Notes: generated from the letters alone by a model not told the origin. A stretch of 64,000 nt of DNA from Calditrichia bacterium (GCA_020635015.1 JACKAP010000010.1:1-64000), one strand, 5' to 3'. Positions 44,113-53,658 are shown, counted from the first letter of the stretch. A program made the numbers and translations.

Positions 44113-45273
44113 ATGATTGACAGACCGGACTACCTTAACCGTATTCAAATCGCGCTTGATCGCTCGCCGATTACCGCACTTCTTGGCCCGCGACAGTGCG
44201 GTAAGACGACCCTTGCCCGCATGGTTGCCCACGGCATTAAGGCAACCCACTTTGACCTCGAATCTCAGCAGGACCTGGCGCGGCTGCAAAACCCGGAACT
44301 GGCCCTTTCAGCCCTTCGAGGGCTGGTCATTATCGACGAAATCCAGCAAATGCCGGCATTATTCAAGGTGCTCAGAGTTCTGGTTGATCGTGAACCTGGG
44401 GAAAGGCGTTTCCTGATACTTGGCAGCGCCTCCCCGGATATTGTCAAAAATGTATCGGAGTCGCTGGCCGGCCGGGTAGAGTTTATTGACCTGGCAGGAT
44501 TTCATCTTCTGGAAATTGGTATCGATGATGCACTCAAACTGTGGGTGCGAGGAGGTTTTCCCCGATCCTTTCTCGCTGATACAGATCAGGATAGTGCTTC
44601 ATGGCGCGAGGGTTTTGTGCGCACTTTTCTGGAACGCGATATTCCGCAGCTCGGAATCACCATCCCTTCGACCGCTATGAGGCGTTTCTGGACGATGCTT
44701 GCCCATTATCACGGGCAAATTTGGAATGCTTCTGAACTGGCACGATCCATGGGAATCAACGACAAAACAGTTCGGAGTTATTTGGATATTTTAACCGGTA
44801 CCTACATGGTTCGCCAGTTACAACCCTGGCACGAAAACCTGAGAAAACGCCAGGTGAAATCACCGAAGATTTACCTACGGGACACGGGACTTCTCCACAG
44901 TCTCCTGGCGCTGCCAACCCATGATTCGTTGACTGCCCACCCCAAAGTCGGCGCTTCCTGGGAAGGTTTTGTTATCGAGCAGTTAATGCTGACCCTCAAG
45001 CCGGATACCGCTTATTTTTGGGCGACTCACCAGGGAGCGGAAATCGACTTTTTTTTCATCCACCGGGGAAAACGTTTTGGCATCGAGATAAAGTACAGCG
45101 AAAATCCCCGAGTTTCCCGTTCTGCCAGAATTTCGATGCAGAATCTCAATCTTCGGCATATTTGGATCATTTACCCAGGAAGCCATACCTATCCGCTCGA
45201 AGAAAATATGACGGTTCTACCATTGAAGGCGATCGCAGAACTTAAGATGCTGATCGACCAGCTTTCGATTTAA
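44113..45273 (+). CDS. AAA+ ATPase with DUF4143 C-terminal domain
   Basis: A protein of about 386 residues has Walker A GPRQCGKTT (25-33) and Walker B GLVIIDEIQQMP. A winged-helix-like middle (NASELARSMGINDKTVRSYL) leads to a DUF4143 tail ending in a PD-(D/E)xK-like core: GAEIDFFFIHRGKRFGIEIK. The family is widespread and of unknown function; roles in defence or mobile elements have been suggested. The start is placed at 44113 (MIDRPDYLNR) because this is the family start; the upstream 11 codons lie inside the palindrome. Confidence 0.88.
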   Translation: MIDRPDYLNRIQIALDRSPITALLGPRQCGKTTLARMVAHGIKATHFDLESQQDLARLQNPELALSALRGLVIIDEIQQMPALFKVLRVLVDREPGERRFLILGSASPDIVKNVSESLAGRVEFIDLAGFHLLEIGIDDALKLWVRGGFPRSFLADTDQDSASWREGFVRTFLERDIPQLGITIPSTAMRRFWTMLAHYHGQIWNASELARSMGINDKTVRSYLDILTGTYMVRQLQPWHENLRKRQVKSPKIYLRDTGLLHSLLALPTHDSLTAHPKVGASWEGFVIEQLMLTLKPDTAYFWATHQGAEIDFFFIHRGKRFGIEIKYSENPRVSRSARISMQNLNLRHIWIIYPGSHTYPLEENMTVLPLKAIAELKMLIDQLSI

Positions 45274-45314
45274 ATAACGGATGGCGTTACGCCGCACCGC
45301 ACGGTAGTATCAAT

Positions 45315-45341
45315 TTGATAATCCTTCATTATTATTATAAT
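45315..45341 (+). promoter_or_regulatory. Possible promoter of the beta-glucan gene set
   Basis: TTGATA (45315-45320) is followed after 15 bp by a perfect TATAAT (45336-45341). The spacing is short. It lies about 160 bp upstream of the GH3 gene in the only AT-rich part of this gap. Confidence 0.4.
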
Positions 45342-45502
45342 AATTTCCACCCCCGTTTTGAATCCGCTTCAATCGTGCAATCAACGCTTAATGAGCGATT
45401 TTTTGCTGGCATCATTTTTGAGATTTAATTTTCAGTTTATAAAACGCCCGGAACATAACGGCTCGCGATGCTGCCCATGCAACCATACCCAGGAGACTCC
45501 CG

Positions 45503-47773
45503 ATGATTTCCACGATTACCCGACAAGTTACCGTTCTCTTGCTGGCAATTTTAACCATCCAAAGCGTTGCCCAAAAATCAGGATCTGAAACCGCCGAAAA
45601 CACAAAAATCAGTTCACTGCTGGCGAAGATGACCCTCGAAGAAAAAATCGGCCAGCTGGCCCAGTTCCATCTCTGGTCGCGCAACAATGATGTTGAGCAG
45701 CTCAGTGCGGTGATCCGCCGGGGCGGGGTCGGCTCCTTCCTGAATGCCGGCGACCGCGCGAACAAGGAAAAATTGCAGCGGGTGGCGGTGGAGGAAAGCC
45801 GCCTGGGGATCCCGCTGATCTTTGGCCGCGATGTGATCCACGGCTACCGCACGGTGTTCCCTATTCCCCTGGGCCAGGCCGCCAGTTGGAATCCCGACCT
45901 GGTGCAGAAAGCCGCTGCCGTCTCGGCGAAGGAGGCTACCCAAATGGGCATTCACTGGACCTTCGCCCCGATGCTCGACATCGCCCGCGATCCCCGCTGG
46001 GGCCGGATTGCCGAATCGCCGGGGGAAGATCCGTTCCTGGCTTCCGCAATGGCGGCGGCTATGACGCAAGGCTTTCAGGGAGATGGCCTCGCCGATCCCC
46101 ATACCATCGCCGCCTGCGCCAAACATTATGTCGGTTACGGCGCTGCCGAGGGCGGACGGGACTATAACACCACCCTGATCCCGGAACATGAACTGCGCAG
46201 TATTTACCTGCCGCCATTCAAAGCGGCGGTCGATGCCGGCGCGGCGACCATCATGAGCGCTTTTAACGATCTGAACGGCATTCCCACCTCCGGCAATCCC
46301 TTTACCCTCCGCCAAATCCTACGCAGCGAATGGGGCTTTGACGGCTTTGTGGTCAGCGACTGGAACTCGATGACCGAGATGATACCCCACGGCTTTTGCG
46401 CCGACGAGCGGGAAGTGGCCATCAAAGCCCTCACCGCCGGGGTAGACATGGAGATGGTCTCGGAGAGCTATCAGCATCATTTGAAAGGCTTGATCGAATC
46501 CGGCATGCTGGCAGAGAAGCTGCTGGATGAAGCAGTGGCCAATATCCTGCGGGTCAAATTCCGCCTCGGGCTGTTTGAGAACCCCTACCCTATCGCTTAT
46601 GACGCGACCGTTATCCTGCATCCCGATCATTTAAAAATAGCCCGCGAACTGACAGCGCAAAGCCTGGTGCTGCTCAAGCATGACGCCGCGGTATTGCCGA
46701 TTCAGAAGACGGCCAAAACCATTGCGATTATTGGTCCGCTGGCCGACAGCCCGCTGGATCAGATGGGCACCTGGACCCCGGACGGCAAGGCCGAAGATGC
46801 GGTCACCCCCCTTCAAGCTTTTCAGAAGGCGGCTGCAGACTATGAGATCCTTTATGCCAAAGGGCTGGAAACGCCGCGGAGCAGCGAACGGGCGCTGTTT
46901 GCGGAAGCGGTTGCTGCCGCGCAAAAAGCGGACCTGGCGATTCTTTTTGTGGGGGAAGATCACCTGATCTCCGGAGAAGCGCGCAGCCGCGCCTTCCTGA
47001 ACCTGCCCGGCGCGCAGGAAGCACTGGTGGCAGAAATTGCCGCCACCGGCACCCCGGTGGTGATGGTGATCCTGGCCGGCCGGCCCCTAACCTTTGCTCC
47101 GCTGATCGATAAAGCGGCGGCGATCCTCTACGCCTGGCATCCCGGCACCATGGGCGGTCCCGCAATCGTCGATGTGCTGAGCGGGAAAACATCTCCCTCC
47201 GGCAGGCTGCCGGTCAGTTTTCCCCGCACCGTCGGCCAGGTGCCGGTGTATTACAATCACCGCAATACCGGACGGCCCGCTCCCAAAGAGATGCTGGGAA
47301 TCCCCCTGGGCACGCCGGAAGATCCCAAGGGATACGTTTCCAACTACCTCGATGCGGATTTTACCCCGCAGTATCCTTTCGGATACGGCCTCTCATATAG
47401 CAGCATCGAATATCAGGATCTCAGACTCTCATCCGGCAAACTGCATCCCGGCGAAGCACTGAGCGTCAGCGTTCAGGTCCAGAACAACGGTCAATATCCT
47501 GCCGATGAAGTGGTGCAGCTTTATATCCGTGACCGCACTGCCAGTGTCACCCGACCGGTAAAAGAATTGAAAGGGTTCCAGCGGATCTCCCTTCCCGCCG
47601 GGGAAAGCCGGAAGGTAACCTTTCGCTTCGGCGAGCAGGATCTCGCTTTCTGGAATATCGATATGCAATTTACCGCGGAAGCGGGTTTATTCGAGGTGAT
47701 GGTCGGCAGCTCCTCGGCGGATGAGGATCTGCTGAAGGAGGCATTTGAACTGGTGAATGATCCGGCGGATTGA
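45503..47773 (+). CDS. bglX: Secreted GH3 beta-glucosidase
   Basis: This 756-residue protein has a signal peptide (VTVLLLAILTIQSVAQ) and the GH3 N-terminal barrel: SLLAKMTLEEKIGQLAQF, then RDPRWGRIAESPGEDP. The nucleophile motif GFDGFVVSDW has the catalytic Asp at about residue 286. The GH3 C-terminal sandwich has GEDHLISGEARSR, and a fibronectin-III-like domain (SVQVQNNGQYPADEVVQLYI) closes the protein. The layout matches BglX-type periplasmic beta-glucosidases that release glucose from beta-linked oligosaccharides. It is the first gene of a plus-strand set with GH128, SMP-30 and GH5 proteins. Confidence 0.92.
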   Translation: MISTITRQVTVLLLAILTIQSVAQKSGSETAENTKISSLLAKMTLEEKIGQLAQFHLWSRNNDVEQLSAVIRRGGVGSFLNAGDRANKEKLQRVAVEESRLGIPLIFGRDVIHGYRTVFPIPLGQAASWNPDLVQKAAAVSAKEATQMGIHWTFAPMLDIARDPRWGRIAESPGEDPFLASAMAAAMTQGFQGDGLADPHTIAACAKHYVGYGAAEGGRDYNTTLIPEHELRSIYLPPFKAAVDAGAATIMSAFNDLNGIPTSGNPFTLRQILRSEWGFDGFVVSDWNSMTEMIPHGFCADEREVAIKALTAGVDMEMVSESYQHHLKGLIESGMLAEKLLDEAVANILRVKFRLGLFENPYPIAYDATVILHPDHLKIARELTAQSLVLLKHDAAVLPIQKTAKTIAIIGPLADSPLDQMGTWTPDGKAEDAVTPLQAFQKAAADYEILYAKGLETPRSSERALFAEAVAAAQKADLAILFVGEDHLISGEARSRAFLNLPGAQEALVAEIAATGTPVVMVILAGRPLTFAPLIDKAAAILYAWHPGTMGGPAIVDVLSGKTSPSGRLPVSFPRTVGQVPVYYNHRNTGRPAPKEMLGIPLGTPEDPKGYVSNYLDADFTPQYPFGYGLSYSSIEYQDLRLSSGKLHPGEALSVSVQVQNNGQYPADEVVQLYIRDRTASVTRPVKELKGFQRISLPAGESRKVTFRFGEQDLAFWNIDMQFTAEAGLFEVMVGSSSADEDLLKEAFELVNDPAD

Positions 47774-47811
47774 TCAGATATTACACACTAGGTCCGAAAT
47801 GTAATTTATGC

Positions 47812-47930
47812 TGTCATTGCGAGGCCTATTTTGCCGAAGCAATCTCCTGCGGGCGCACCTACCTGCAGTTAAGTTGGAAGCGATTATCGGGAGATTGCCG
47901 CGCCGCAAAAAACGCGGCTCGCAATGACGG
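47812..47930. repeat. Palindromic repeat (TGTCATTGCGAGG type)
   Basis: TGTCATTGCGAGGCC with GAAGCAATCTCCTG at the left is inverted as GGAGATTGCCGCG and CGGCTCGCAATGAC at the right. This style is common between genes in many environmental genomes. Confidence 0.7.
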
Positions 47931-47976
47931 CACCTGCCTACTGCGTTTCATCAGTTAATAAGTTTGGAGGTTTCAT

Positions 47977-48882
47977 ATGGTTACGCAATCCAGGTTTTCC
48001 CACTATCCCTGGCTGTTCTTTTTGATCTTATGCGTTCTGCCGATCGGCTGCAGCGGAGACTCAGCGCCGACGGAGGGGCAGGATCCGGCACAAATCGAAA
48101 AGAGTCCCAAACGCGGGCTCGCCTACAACTTAACCGCTTCGGAAGATCTCGAGGCACTGAAAAACGGCGTCAGTTGGTGGTATAACTGGTATTTCGAGAC
48201 CAGCGCGCCGGCCGGTTACCATGAGGCTTACCAGATGGAATTCCTTCCCATGCTCTGGGGCGGCAATAGCGCCAACGATTTTTCCCGGGTGAAAAGCTTC
48301 ATCCTGAGCCATGCGGAGGTGAAATATCTACTGGTGCTGAACGAGCCCAACCTGCTCGACCAGGCCAACCGCACGCCGATTGAAGCGGCGGCGGATTGGG
48401 TTGCTTATGAGCAACTCATTGCCGAACTGGCGGCACAGCAGCGAACGGTTTACCTGGTCGGGCCGGCCATAACCTGGGGCACCATGCCCGATTATCAGGA
48501 CCCGGTGGTCTGGCTCGACACCTTCTACGAGGCCTACCGCTTTGCCAACGGCGGCCGCGATCCGAAAATCGATTACCTGGCGTTCCACTGGTACGATTAC
48601 GGCCTGGAGGCCCAGCTCGACCGCCTGCAGAAGTACGGCAAGCAGATCTGGATCACCGAAATGGCCAATTGGAATGCCCAGATCAACTCCTACGACAAGC
48701 AGGCCGAGCAGATGCAGCAGATGGTGGCGCTGTGCGAAAGCCGGGCCGATGTGTTCCGCTATGCCTGGTTCATCGGCCGCGGCAACCTGCCGGATAATCA
48801 CTACACCTATTTGTTTAACCCAACGCCGGGGGAACTGAACGATTTGGGTGAGTTGTATTTGAGCTTGCCGTATGCGAAGTGA
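47977..48882 (+). CDS. GH128-like lipoprotein (beta-1,3-glucanase candidate)
   Basis: This 301-residue protein has a lipoprotein signal (LFFLILCVLPIGCSG). Its barrel matches the glyco-hydrolase catalytic-core/GH128 family: RGLAYNLTASEDLEAL, SWWYNWYFET, FLPMLWGG. LLVLNEPN carries the acid/base Glu at residue 123, and IWITEMANW the nucleophile Glu at residue 228. GH128 enzymes cut beta-1,3-glucan such as laminarin. GGAGG precedes the start. Its position beside GH3 and GH5 genes supports glucan breakdown. Confidence 0.85.
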   Translation: MVTQSRFSHYPWLFFLILCVLPIGCSGDSAPTEGQDPAQIEKSPKRGLAYNLTASEDLEALKNGVSWWYNWYFETSAPAGYHEAYQMEFLPMLWGGNSANDFSRVKSFILSHAEVKYLLVLNEPNLLDQANRTPIEAAADWVAYEQLIAELAAQQRTVYLVGPAITWGTMPDYQDPVVWLDTFYEAYRFANGGRDPKIDYLAFHWYDYGLEAQLDRLQKYGKQIWITEMANWNAQINSYDKQAEQMQQMVALCESRADVFRYAWFIGRGNLPDNHYTYLFNPTPGELNDLGELYLSLPYAK

Positions 48883-48904
48883 TTTGGGTGGACGGGGAAG
48901 TTCT

Positions 48905-49021
48905 CGTTCGACGCTCCGCGTCGAATGCGCTCGGTGACGCTCTGCGTCACACCAGCAAAAATTAAATCCGTGCACGCTCGACGCGGAGCGTCGTAAAACC
49001 GGACGCCACGCAGAGCGTGGC
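48905..49021. repeat. Hairpin-rich repeat of GACGC/GCGTC words
   Basis: Two small hairpins (TTCGACGCtccGCGTCGAA and GTGACGCtctGCGTCAC) are repeated in inverted form at 48979-49020. They fill the gap before the SMP-30 gene. Confidence 0.6.
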
Positions 49022-49043
49022 ACCAGATCGTGAGGTACCATTC

Positions 49044-50060
49044 ATGAAAAAAGCTTTCATAGAATTCTTTATCGCTCTCATAATTGTCAATGCGGCCATT
49101 GCCGGTGAACCCCAATCTACAACCATCGGTACGATCCACCGCGATACGCCGGAGGTTGACCGGCTGATTCCGGAAGGCGCAGTGATCGAAGTGCTGGCCG
49201 AAGGATTTGCCTGGAGCGAGGGGCCGGTATGGATCAAAGACGGCAGCTATCTGCTGTTCAACGATATTCCACAGAACACCACCTACCGCTGGCGCGAGCA
49301 AGACGGTCTGACGATCTTCCTGCGGCCGGCCGGTTACGCTTTGGGAAGCAATCCGCCCGGTGCCGAGTTGGGCAGCAACGGCCTGTTTGTACACCCGCAG
49401 ACCGGTCAGCTGGTGATGTGCGATCACGGCAACCGTTGCCTAACGGTGTTGAATCGCGATAATTGGACCAAATCGGTATTGCTGGATCAATTCGACGGAA
49501 AGCGGCTCAACAGTCCCAACGACCTGGTGATCAGTTCCGGCGGGCAGATTTATTTTACCGATCCTCCCTACGGCTTGAGCGGGCCGGATTATCCGGGCAA
49601 GGAACTGGACTTTAACGGCGTGTTCCACCTGTCGCCGGACGGCGAGTTGCGGGTGGTGAGCAAAGCGTTGGACCGGCCCAATGGCATCGGGCTCTCGCCG
49701 GATGAAAAAACCTTGTATGTGGCCAACTCCGGCGAGCGCAGGCTCTGGCTGGCCTTTGACCTGGCGGCAGACGGCACCGCCGGCAATAGCCGCATTTTTT
49801 ACGATGCCAGCAGCTTTGACCGCTACGGTCCCGGAGGGGCCTGCGATGGGATGGCCGTCGACGCCTCCGGTAATCTCTGGGCCACCGGCCCGGGCGGGGT
49901 GATGATTTTTACGCCGGAAGGAAAACATCTGGGCAGCATCGATCCCGGCGCCCTGGTCTCCAACTGCGCCTTCGGCGGGCCGGCAGGCAATGAGCTTTAC
50001 ATCACAGCGGATATGTATTTGTGCCGGGTGAAGGTGAATGCGCAGGGAATCGGATATTGA
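49044..50060 (+). CDS. Secreted SMP-30/gluconolactonase-like protein
   Basis: A protein of about 338 residues has a signal peptide (FIALIIVNAAIAG) and the six-bladed SMP-30/LRE propeller. Calcium and active-site regions are EGFAWSEGPVWI, SNGLFVHPQTGQLVMCDHGN, RLNSPNDLVIS, DRPNGIGLSPDE and GACDGMAVDASGNLWATGPG. It probably hydrolyses an aldonolactone such as gluconolactone in the periplasm, and would act after sugar oxidation. The start at 49044 has GAGG eight bases upstream. Confidence 0.88.
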   Translation: MKKAFIEFFIALIIVNAAIAGEPQSTTIGTIHRDTPEVDRLIPEGAVIEVLAEGFAWSEGPVWIKDGSYLLFNDIPQNTTYRWREQDGLTIFLRPAGYALGSNPPGAELGSNGLFVHPQTGQLVMCDHGNRCLTVLNRDNWTKSVLLDQFDGKRLNSPNDLVISSGGQIYFTDPPYGLSGPDYPGKELDFNGVFHLSPDGELRVVSKALDRPNGIGLSPDEKTLYVANSGERRLWLAFDLAADGTAGNSRIFYDASSFDRYGPGGACDGMAVDASGNLWATGPGGVMIFTPEGKHLGSIDPGALVSNCAFGGPAGNELYITADMYLCRVKVNAQGIGY

Positions 50061-50073
50061 TCTTTGTCAGTCG

Positions 50074-50104
50074 TCAGTTATCAGTTATCAGTTATCAGTT
50101 ATCA
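50074..50104. repeat. Tandem TCAGTTA repeat (about four units)
   Basis: Four 7-bp units TCAGTTA follow one another in the gap between the SMP-30 and GH5 genes. Confidence 0.8.
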
Positions 50105-50162
50105 AAAGTCTTAAAGCAGTAGTTAATAAGTTAAATTTTCCTCAATCCTAAGGAACTAGCAA

Positions 50163-51806
50163 ATGAAATTCCCCCTTGTAATGTGCGCCGGATTGATCCT
50201 GCTCTTCATCAGCAGTTGTACCGAAGTAAGTCAAGAAAACCGCTTCCTGCGCACCCGGGGGCAGGACATCGTCGACGGCAGCGGGCAAAAGGTGCTGCTG
50301 CGCGGGGTGGGGCTGGGCAACTGGCTGCTGCCCGAGGGTTACATGTGGAAATTCGGCCCGGAAGGCGACCGGCCGCGTAAGATCGAGAAACTGGTCAACG
50401 ACCTGATCGGCGACGAAAAAGCTACCGAATTCTGGCGCCAGTTCCGCCATCACTATATCACCGAAGCGGACATCGCGCGCATCGCGGAATTGGGATTCAA
50501 CTCGGTGCGCCCGGCGCTCAACGCCCGCCTGTTCCTGAGCGAGGGCGACACTGCCCGTTTCGTGGAAGAAAGCTTCGCGCTGCTCGATAGCCTGGTAAGC
50601 TGGTGCCGGAAACACGATCTCTATGTGATCATCGATATGCACGGCGCGCCGGGAGGGCAGACCGGCGCCAACATCGACGACAGCCCCCGCGATCTGCCGG
50701 AGCTGTTCACGGATGGGCGTAACCAGGACCGGCTGGTGGACCTGTGGCGCAAGATTGCCGAACGCTATTGCGATGAGCCGGCCGTCGCGGCTTACGACCT
50801 GCTCAACGAGCCCCTTCCCCGGCGCACCGGTGCGGCGGACCAGTACGCCCACCTGGTGGAACCGCTCTACCGGCGGATCACCGCCGCGATCCGCGCGGTG
50901 GACCCGCATCACATGATCACCCTGGAAGGGGTGGATTGGTCGAACGACTGGTCGATCTTCGGCGAACCGTTCGATGACAATGTCTTCTACCAGTTTCACT
51001 ATTACTGCTGGAACCGCCCCGATAATCTAAACGATATCTCCCACTTCCTGGCCCGGCGCGAAGAACTGAATACGCCGGTGTGGGTGGGAGAAACCGGCGA
51101 AAAGGGCAACACCATCTACTGGGCCACCACCCAGTATTTCGAGGCCAACAACATCGGCTGGTCGTTCTGGCCCTGGAAGAAAATGGATACCCGCAACACC
51201 CCCTACTCCATCAACCGCCCGGCCAATTGGGATCAGATCGCCGCCTATTCCCGCGGCGGGGACAAACCTGCCGCCGGAGTTGCCCAACAGGCCTTCGACG
51301 AGCTGATCGACAATATCCAACTGGCCAACTGCGTCTATTTCCCCGACGTGGTCAACAGCATCTTCCGCCGCGCCCCGGTGCGCATCGAGGCGGAGAACTA
51401 CGGGCACCAGGGATATAACACGTCTTATTACGTGGCGGACACCACCCAGCGTTCCGAGTATTACCGGGTCAAAGAACCGGTACGGATCGAGCTGATCGAT
51501 TTTGTGGAAAACCAGTTCTGGTCGGAGCAATATGTGCGTTTGCAAACAGATGAATGGGTTGCCTGCAATTTTGAAAATCCGGAGCTGCAATCGGCACGCA
51601 TTGTGGTCAAAGTGAAAAAAGAAACCGACTTGGCGGCTTTTACATTTTCCCTGAATGGCATCGTAAAGTCATATACAATTGATGGGGCGGATTGGATAGA
51701 AATTGCTGCGGACGCTTCGGGTTTAAAACCGGGGCAAAATACGATCAAGCTGACCGTGACCGACGGGGAGATCGGGTTTGATTGGGTGGATATTCTGCCG
51801 AATTAA
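50163..51806 (+). CDS. GH5 lipoprotein glycoside hydrolase with a C-terminal beta domain
   Basis: This 547-residue protein has a lipobox ending ISSCTEV and a family 5 barrel: GVGLGNWLLPEGYMWKFGP, NSVRPALNARLF, DMHGAPGGQTG. DLLNEPLP has acid/base Glu216, HYYCWNRP follows, and VWVGETGEKG has nucleophile Glu310. The opening resembles exo-beta-1,3-glucanases and related GH5 subfamilies. After about residue 400, a carbohydrate-binding-like sandwich follows (RIEAENYGHQGYNTSYYVAD, then IGFDWVDILPN at the end). It would cut beta-glucan at the cell surface. Confidence 0.9.
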   Translation: MKFPLVMCAGLILLFISSCTEVSQENRFLRTRGQDIVDGSGQKVLLRGVGLGNWLLPEGYMWKFGPEGDRPRKIEKLVNDLIGDEKATEFWRQFRHHYITEADIARIAELGFNSVRPALNARLFLSEGDTARFVEESFALLDSLVSWCRKHDLYVIIDMHGAPGGQTGANIDDSPRDLPELFTDGRNQDRLVDLWRKIAERYCDEPAVAAYDLLNEPLPRRTGAADQYAHLVEPLYRRITAAIRAVDPHHMITLEGVDWSNDWSIFGEPFDDNVFYQFHYYCWNRPDNLNDISHFLARREELNTPVWVGETGEKGNTIYWATTQYFEANNIGWSFWPWKKMDTRNTPYSINRPANWDQIAAYSRGGDKPAAGVAQQAFDELIDNIQLANCVYFPDVVNSIFRRAPVRIEAENYGHQGYNTSYYVADTTQRSEYYRVKEPVRIELIDFVENQFWSEQYVRLQTDEWVACNFENPELQSARIVVKVKKETDLAAFTFSLNGIVKSYTIDGADWIEIAADASGLKPGQNTIKLTVTDGEIGFDWVDILPN

Positions 51807-51862
51807 ATCCCACAGGCATCACCGGCTGAATATTCGGGGTTTCTTCCCAGGAAAGATGATTT

Positions 51863-51934
51863 TTGACAGGATGAACGGGATAAACATGATATCTGGAAGA
51901 TCCGAATCCCCGTCATCCGGTTAATCCTGTCAAT
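51863..51934. repeat. Palindromic repeat (TTGACAGGATGAACGGGAT type)
   Basis: The left word TTGACAGGATGAACGGGAT is inverted at ATCCGGTTAATCCTGTCAA. It lies in the 280-bp gap before the outer-membrane protein gene, where no gene is seen. Confidence 0.65.
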
Positions 51935-52085
51935 AACGGCATGTGGATCGTACCTATTTTTGAAAAACAGCCTGTAATCCATTCATTTTTTTCGTACTTT
52001 ATTTCACAAACAAATTCAATAGATGCCGTCCTAACAAACCGGCACTAAGAAAGGAACGCATATCGATTCTAAAGGAGCCAGGTCG

Positions 52086-52859
52086 ATGAAACGTGTATTG
52101 ATTCTCTGCACCTTTTTGACATTTAGCGCTATCCATTTACCGGTCCAGACCTGCCACGGCCAAAACATCGGTCTGCAGTTGGGCGGGGGGTGGTTTACCA
52201 TGACCGGGGCCAACAGCGAAGTGACTGAAGTCGGCACGGTTTTCCGCCCGGCCCTCGGTGTTTTCGGGCAATTTTACCTGTTCAACTTTTTCTTGCTCCA
52301 ACCGGGCATTTGTTATCTTTTGAAAGGCATCCACAAAACCCATTCGCTCAATAGCGGCCTGAACAAGATCGGCGGAACGAACTATTCTCAATACCTGGCG
52401 GAAGAGATGACCGAAAAGGCGACCCTCGGTTATATCCAAATACCGCTGCTCTTGCGCTATGAGATACCGCTGCAGGGGAAACTGCAGCCGGCCATCCTGC
52501 TGGGACCGGCGTTCGCCTTCAACGTATCGGGTAAAGATGAGGCCAGCGGTTTCGGAGAATGGGATGGAAGCCATGATATCGGCAACCTGAAGAAAGTCGA
52601 CTTCAGCGGAATTGCCGGTCTGGGGCTCGCTTTCCCGGTCGGGAAGCTGAAAATGGGGATCGATCTGCGCTATGACCGGAGCTTCAGTTCCGCTTTTGAA
52701 GATGTTACCGCAGAAGCACTGGCCAATGATGTCGACGAAGAACTGTGGACCGAAACCGATCCGGTTACCTTTGAGCGCAGCACCAGGGCAGTGGATTTTA
52801 AGAACAGCGGGTTTTCATTCCAGGTCGGGGTGATGCTACCGATTGGCGGGGGGCATTAA
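52086..52859 (+). CDS. PorT-like outer-membrane beta-barrel protein
   Basis: This 257-residue protein has a signal peptide (ILCTFLTFSAIHLPVQTCHG) and alternating hydrophobic strands: FLLQPGICYLLKG, LGYIQIPLLLRYEI, AILLGPAFAFNVSG, GIAGLGLAFPVGK, KMGIDLRYDRSF. The last strand ends VGVMLPIGG. This is the outer-membrane-protein beta-barrel domain family common in FCB bacteria. A clean AAAGGAGCC ribosome site is present. The specific role is unknown. Confidence 0.82.
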   Translation: MKRVLILCTFLTFSAIHLPVQTCHGQNIGLQLGGGWFTMTGANSEVTEVGTVFRPALGVFGQFYLFNFFLLQPGICYLLKGIHKTHSLNSGLNKIGGTNYSQYLAEEMTEKATLGYIQIPLLLRYEIPLQGKLQPAILLGPAFAFNVSGKDEASGFGEWDGSHDIGNLKKVDFSGIAGLGLAFPVGKLKMGIDLRYDRSFSSAFEDVTAEALANDVDEELWTETDPVTFERSTRAVDFKNSGFSFQVGVMLPIGGGH

Positions 52860-52884
52860 AACAAAGTTTTGTGCCATAGTCATA

Positions 52885-52945
52885 CTGACAACTGACATCT
52901 GATAACTGAAAACTGACTCTGTGCACTCTGTGCCGCTGTGGCAAA
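52885..52945. repeat. Half family D element
   Basis: Runs of GACAACTGACATC-like words end in CTCTGTGCCGCTGTGGC, the right arm of family D. The left arm is missing. Confidence 0.55.
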
Positions 52946-52951
52946 TCGTTA

Positions 52952-53413
52952 TCAGGATGGCCGGTATTTCACCTGCACCCCCTGCAAAAAATTCCTCAGC
53001 ACCTGGTCTTTGCACACCCGGTAATGCTTATGCCCCGGGCGTCGGAAGAAGGCGCTCAGTTCGTGCTTGCTCAGCTTAAAACCGGCCAGGCTCAACAGCT
53101 CCAGAACATCATCCGCTTGCAGGCTGAGGGCAATTTTCAGCTTGCGGAAGATGATGTTATTGTTCAGGCGCTGCTCCACCTCCGGCTGCGCCCCTTCTTT
53201 CTTGCCGCGCCGCTCGATGATCAGGCCGTTCAGAAAGGTCGCCAGCTGGGCGTCGCTGCACTGCACGTAGCCCGGCTCTTCCTCTTTTTTAAGCCAGTCG
53301 GCGATCATCTCCCGCGATACCGGATGATCGGCCATGGCAAAGATCGCGACCATTTTGGTATCGCTGTAATCGAAGATATAGCGGATGCGGCGCAGTATGT
53401 CGTTGTTGGTCAT
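52952..53413 (-). CDS. YehS/DUF1456 family protein
   Basis: A protein of about 153 residues starts MTNNDILRRIRYIFDYSDTK and has two DUF1456 repeats (NNDILRRIRYIFDYSD at 3-18, NIIFRKLKIALSLQADDVLE in the second half). The family length is about 155. The function is unknown; members are small cytoplasmic proteins. The end of the second repeat, HKHYRVCKDQVLRNFLQGVQ, is typical. The longer open frame to 53500 is rejected since TGGAG precedes 53413. Confidence 0.88.
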   Translation of the reverse strand: MTNNDILRRIRYIFDYSDTKMVAIFAMADHPVSREMIADWLKKEEEPGYVQCSDAQLATFLNGLIIERRGKKEGAQPEVEQRLNNNIIFRKLKIALSLQADDVLELLSLAGFKLSKHELSAFFRRPGHKHYRVCKDQVLRNFLQGVQVKYRPS

Positions 53414-53493
53414 AAGAGTGCTCCAGTCTGATATAATCCGGTCATATTTTTCCCAATATGCGGCTGGCTCAATATACCGCTTGAAAGGTATAA

Positions 53494-53658
53494 CTTGCAA
53501 TTATCTTTGTGATCCGGAATATTTCCTGCGAGCTGAATTGCGAAAAAACCGGCGAATGCTGGTACAATGTGCCGGGGACTGAATTTGATATGGATATCAA
53601 CGTGTATAACGGCAGCATTGCGGAACTAAAGGCTAAATGGGCGGATATCGGTAGTTGA
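53494..53658 (+). pseudogene. Possible C-terminal remnant of a lost gene
   Basis: A short plus-strand frame encodes SCELNCEKTGECWYNV, then MDINVYNGSIAELKAKWADI. It is protein-like, with paired cysteines, yet it has no good start and is closed upstream by TAA. I do not recognise it. A tail left after a deletion is the simplest reading. Confidence 0.35.
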
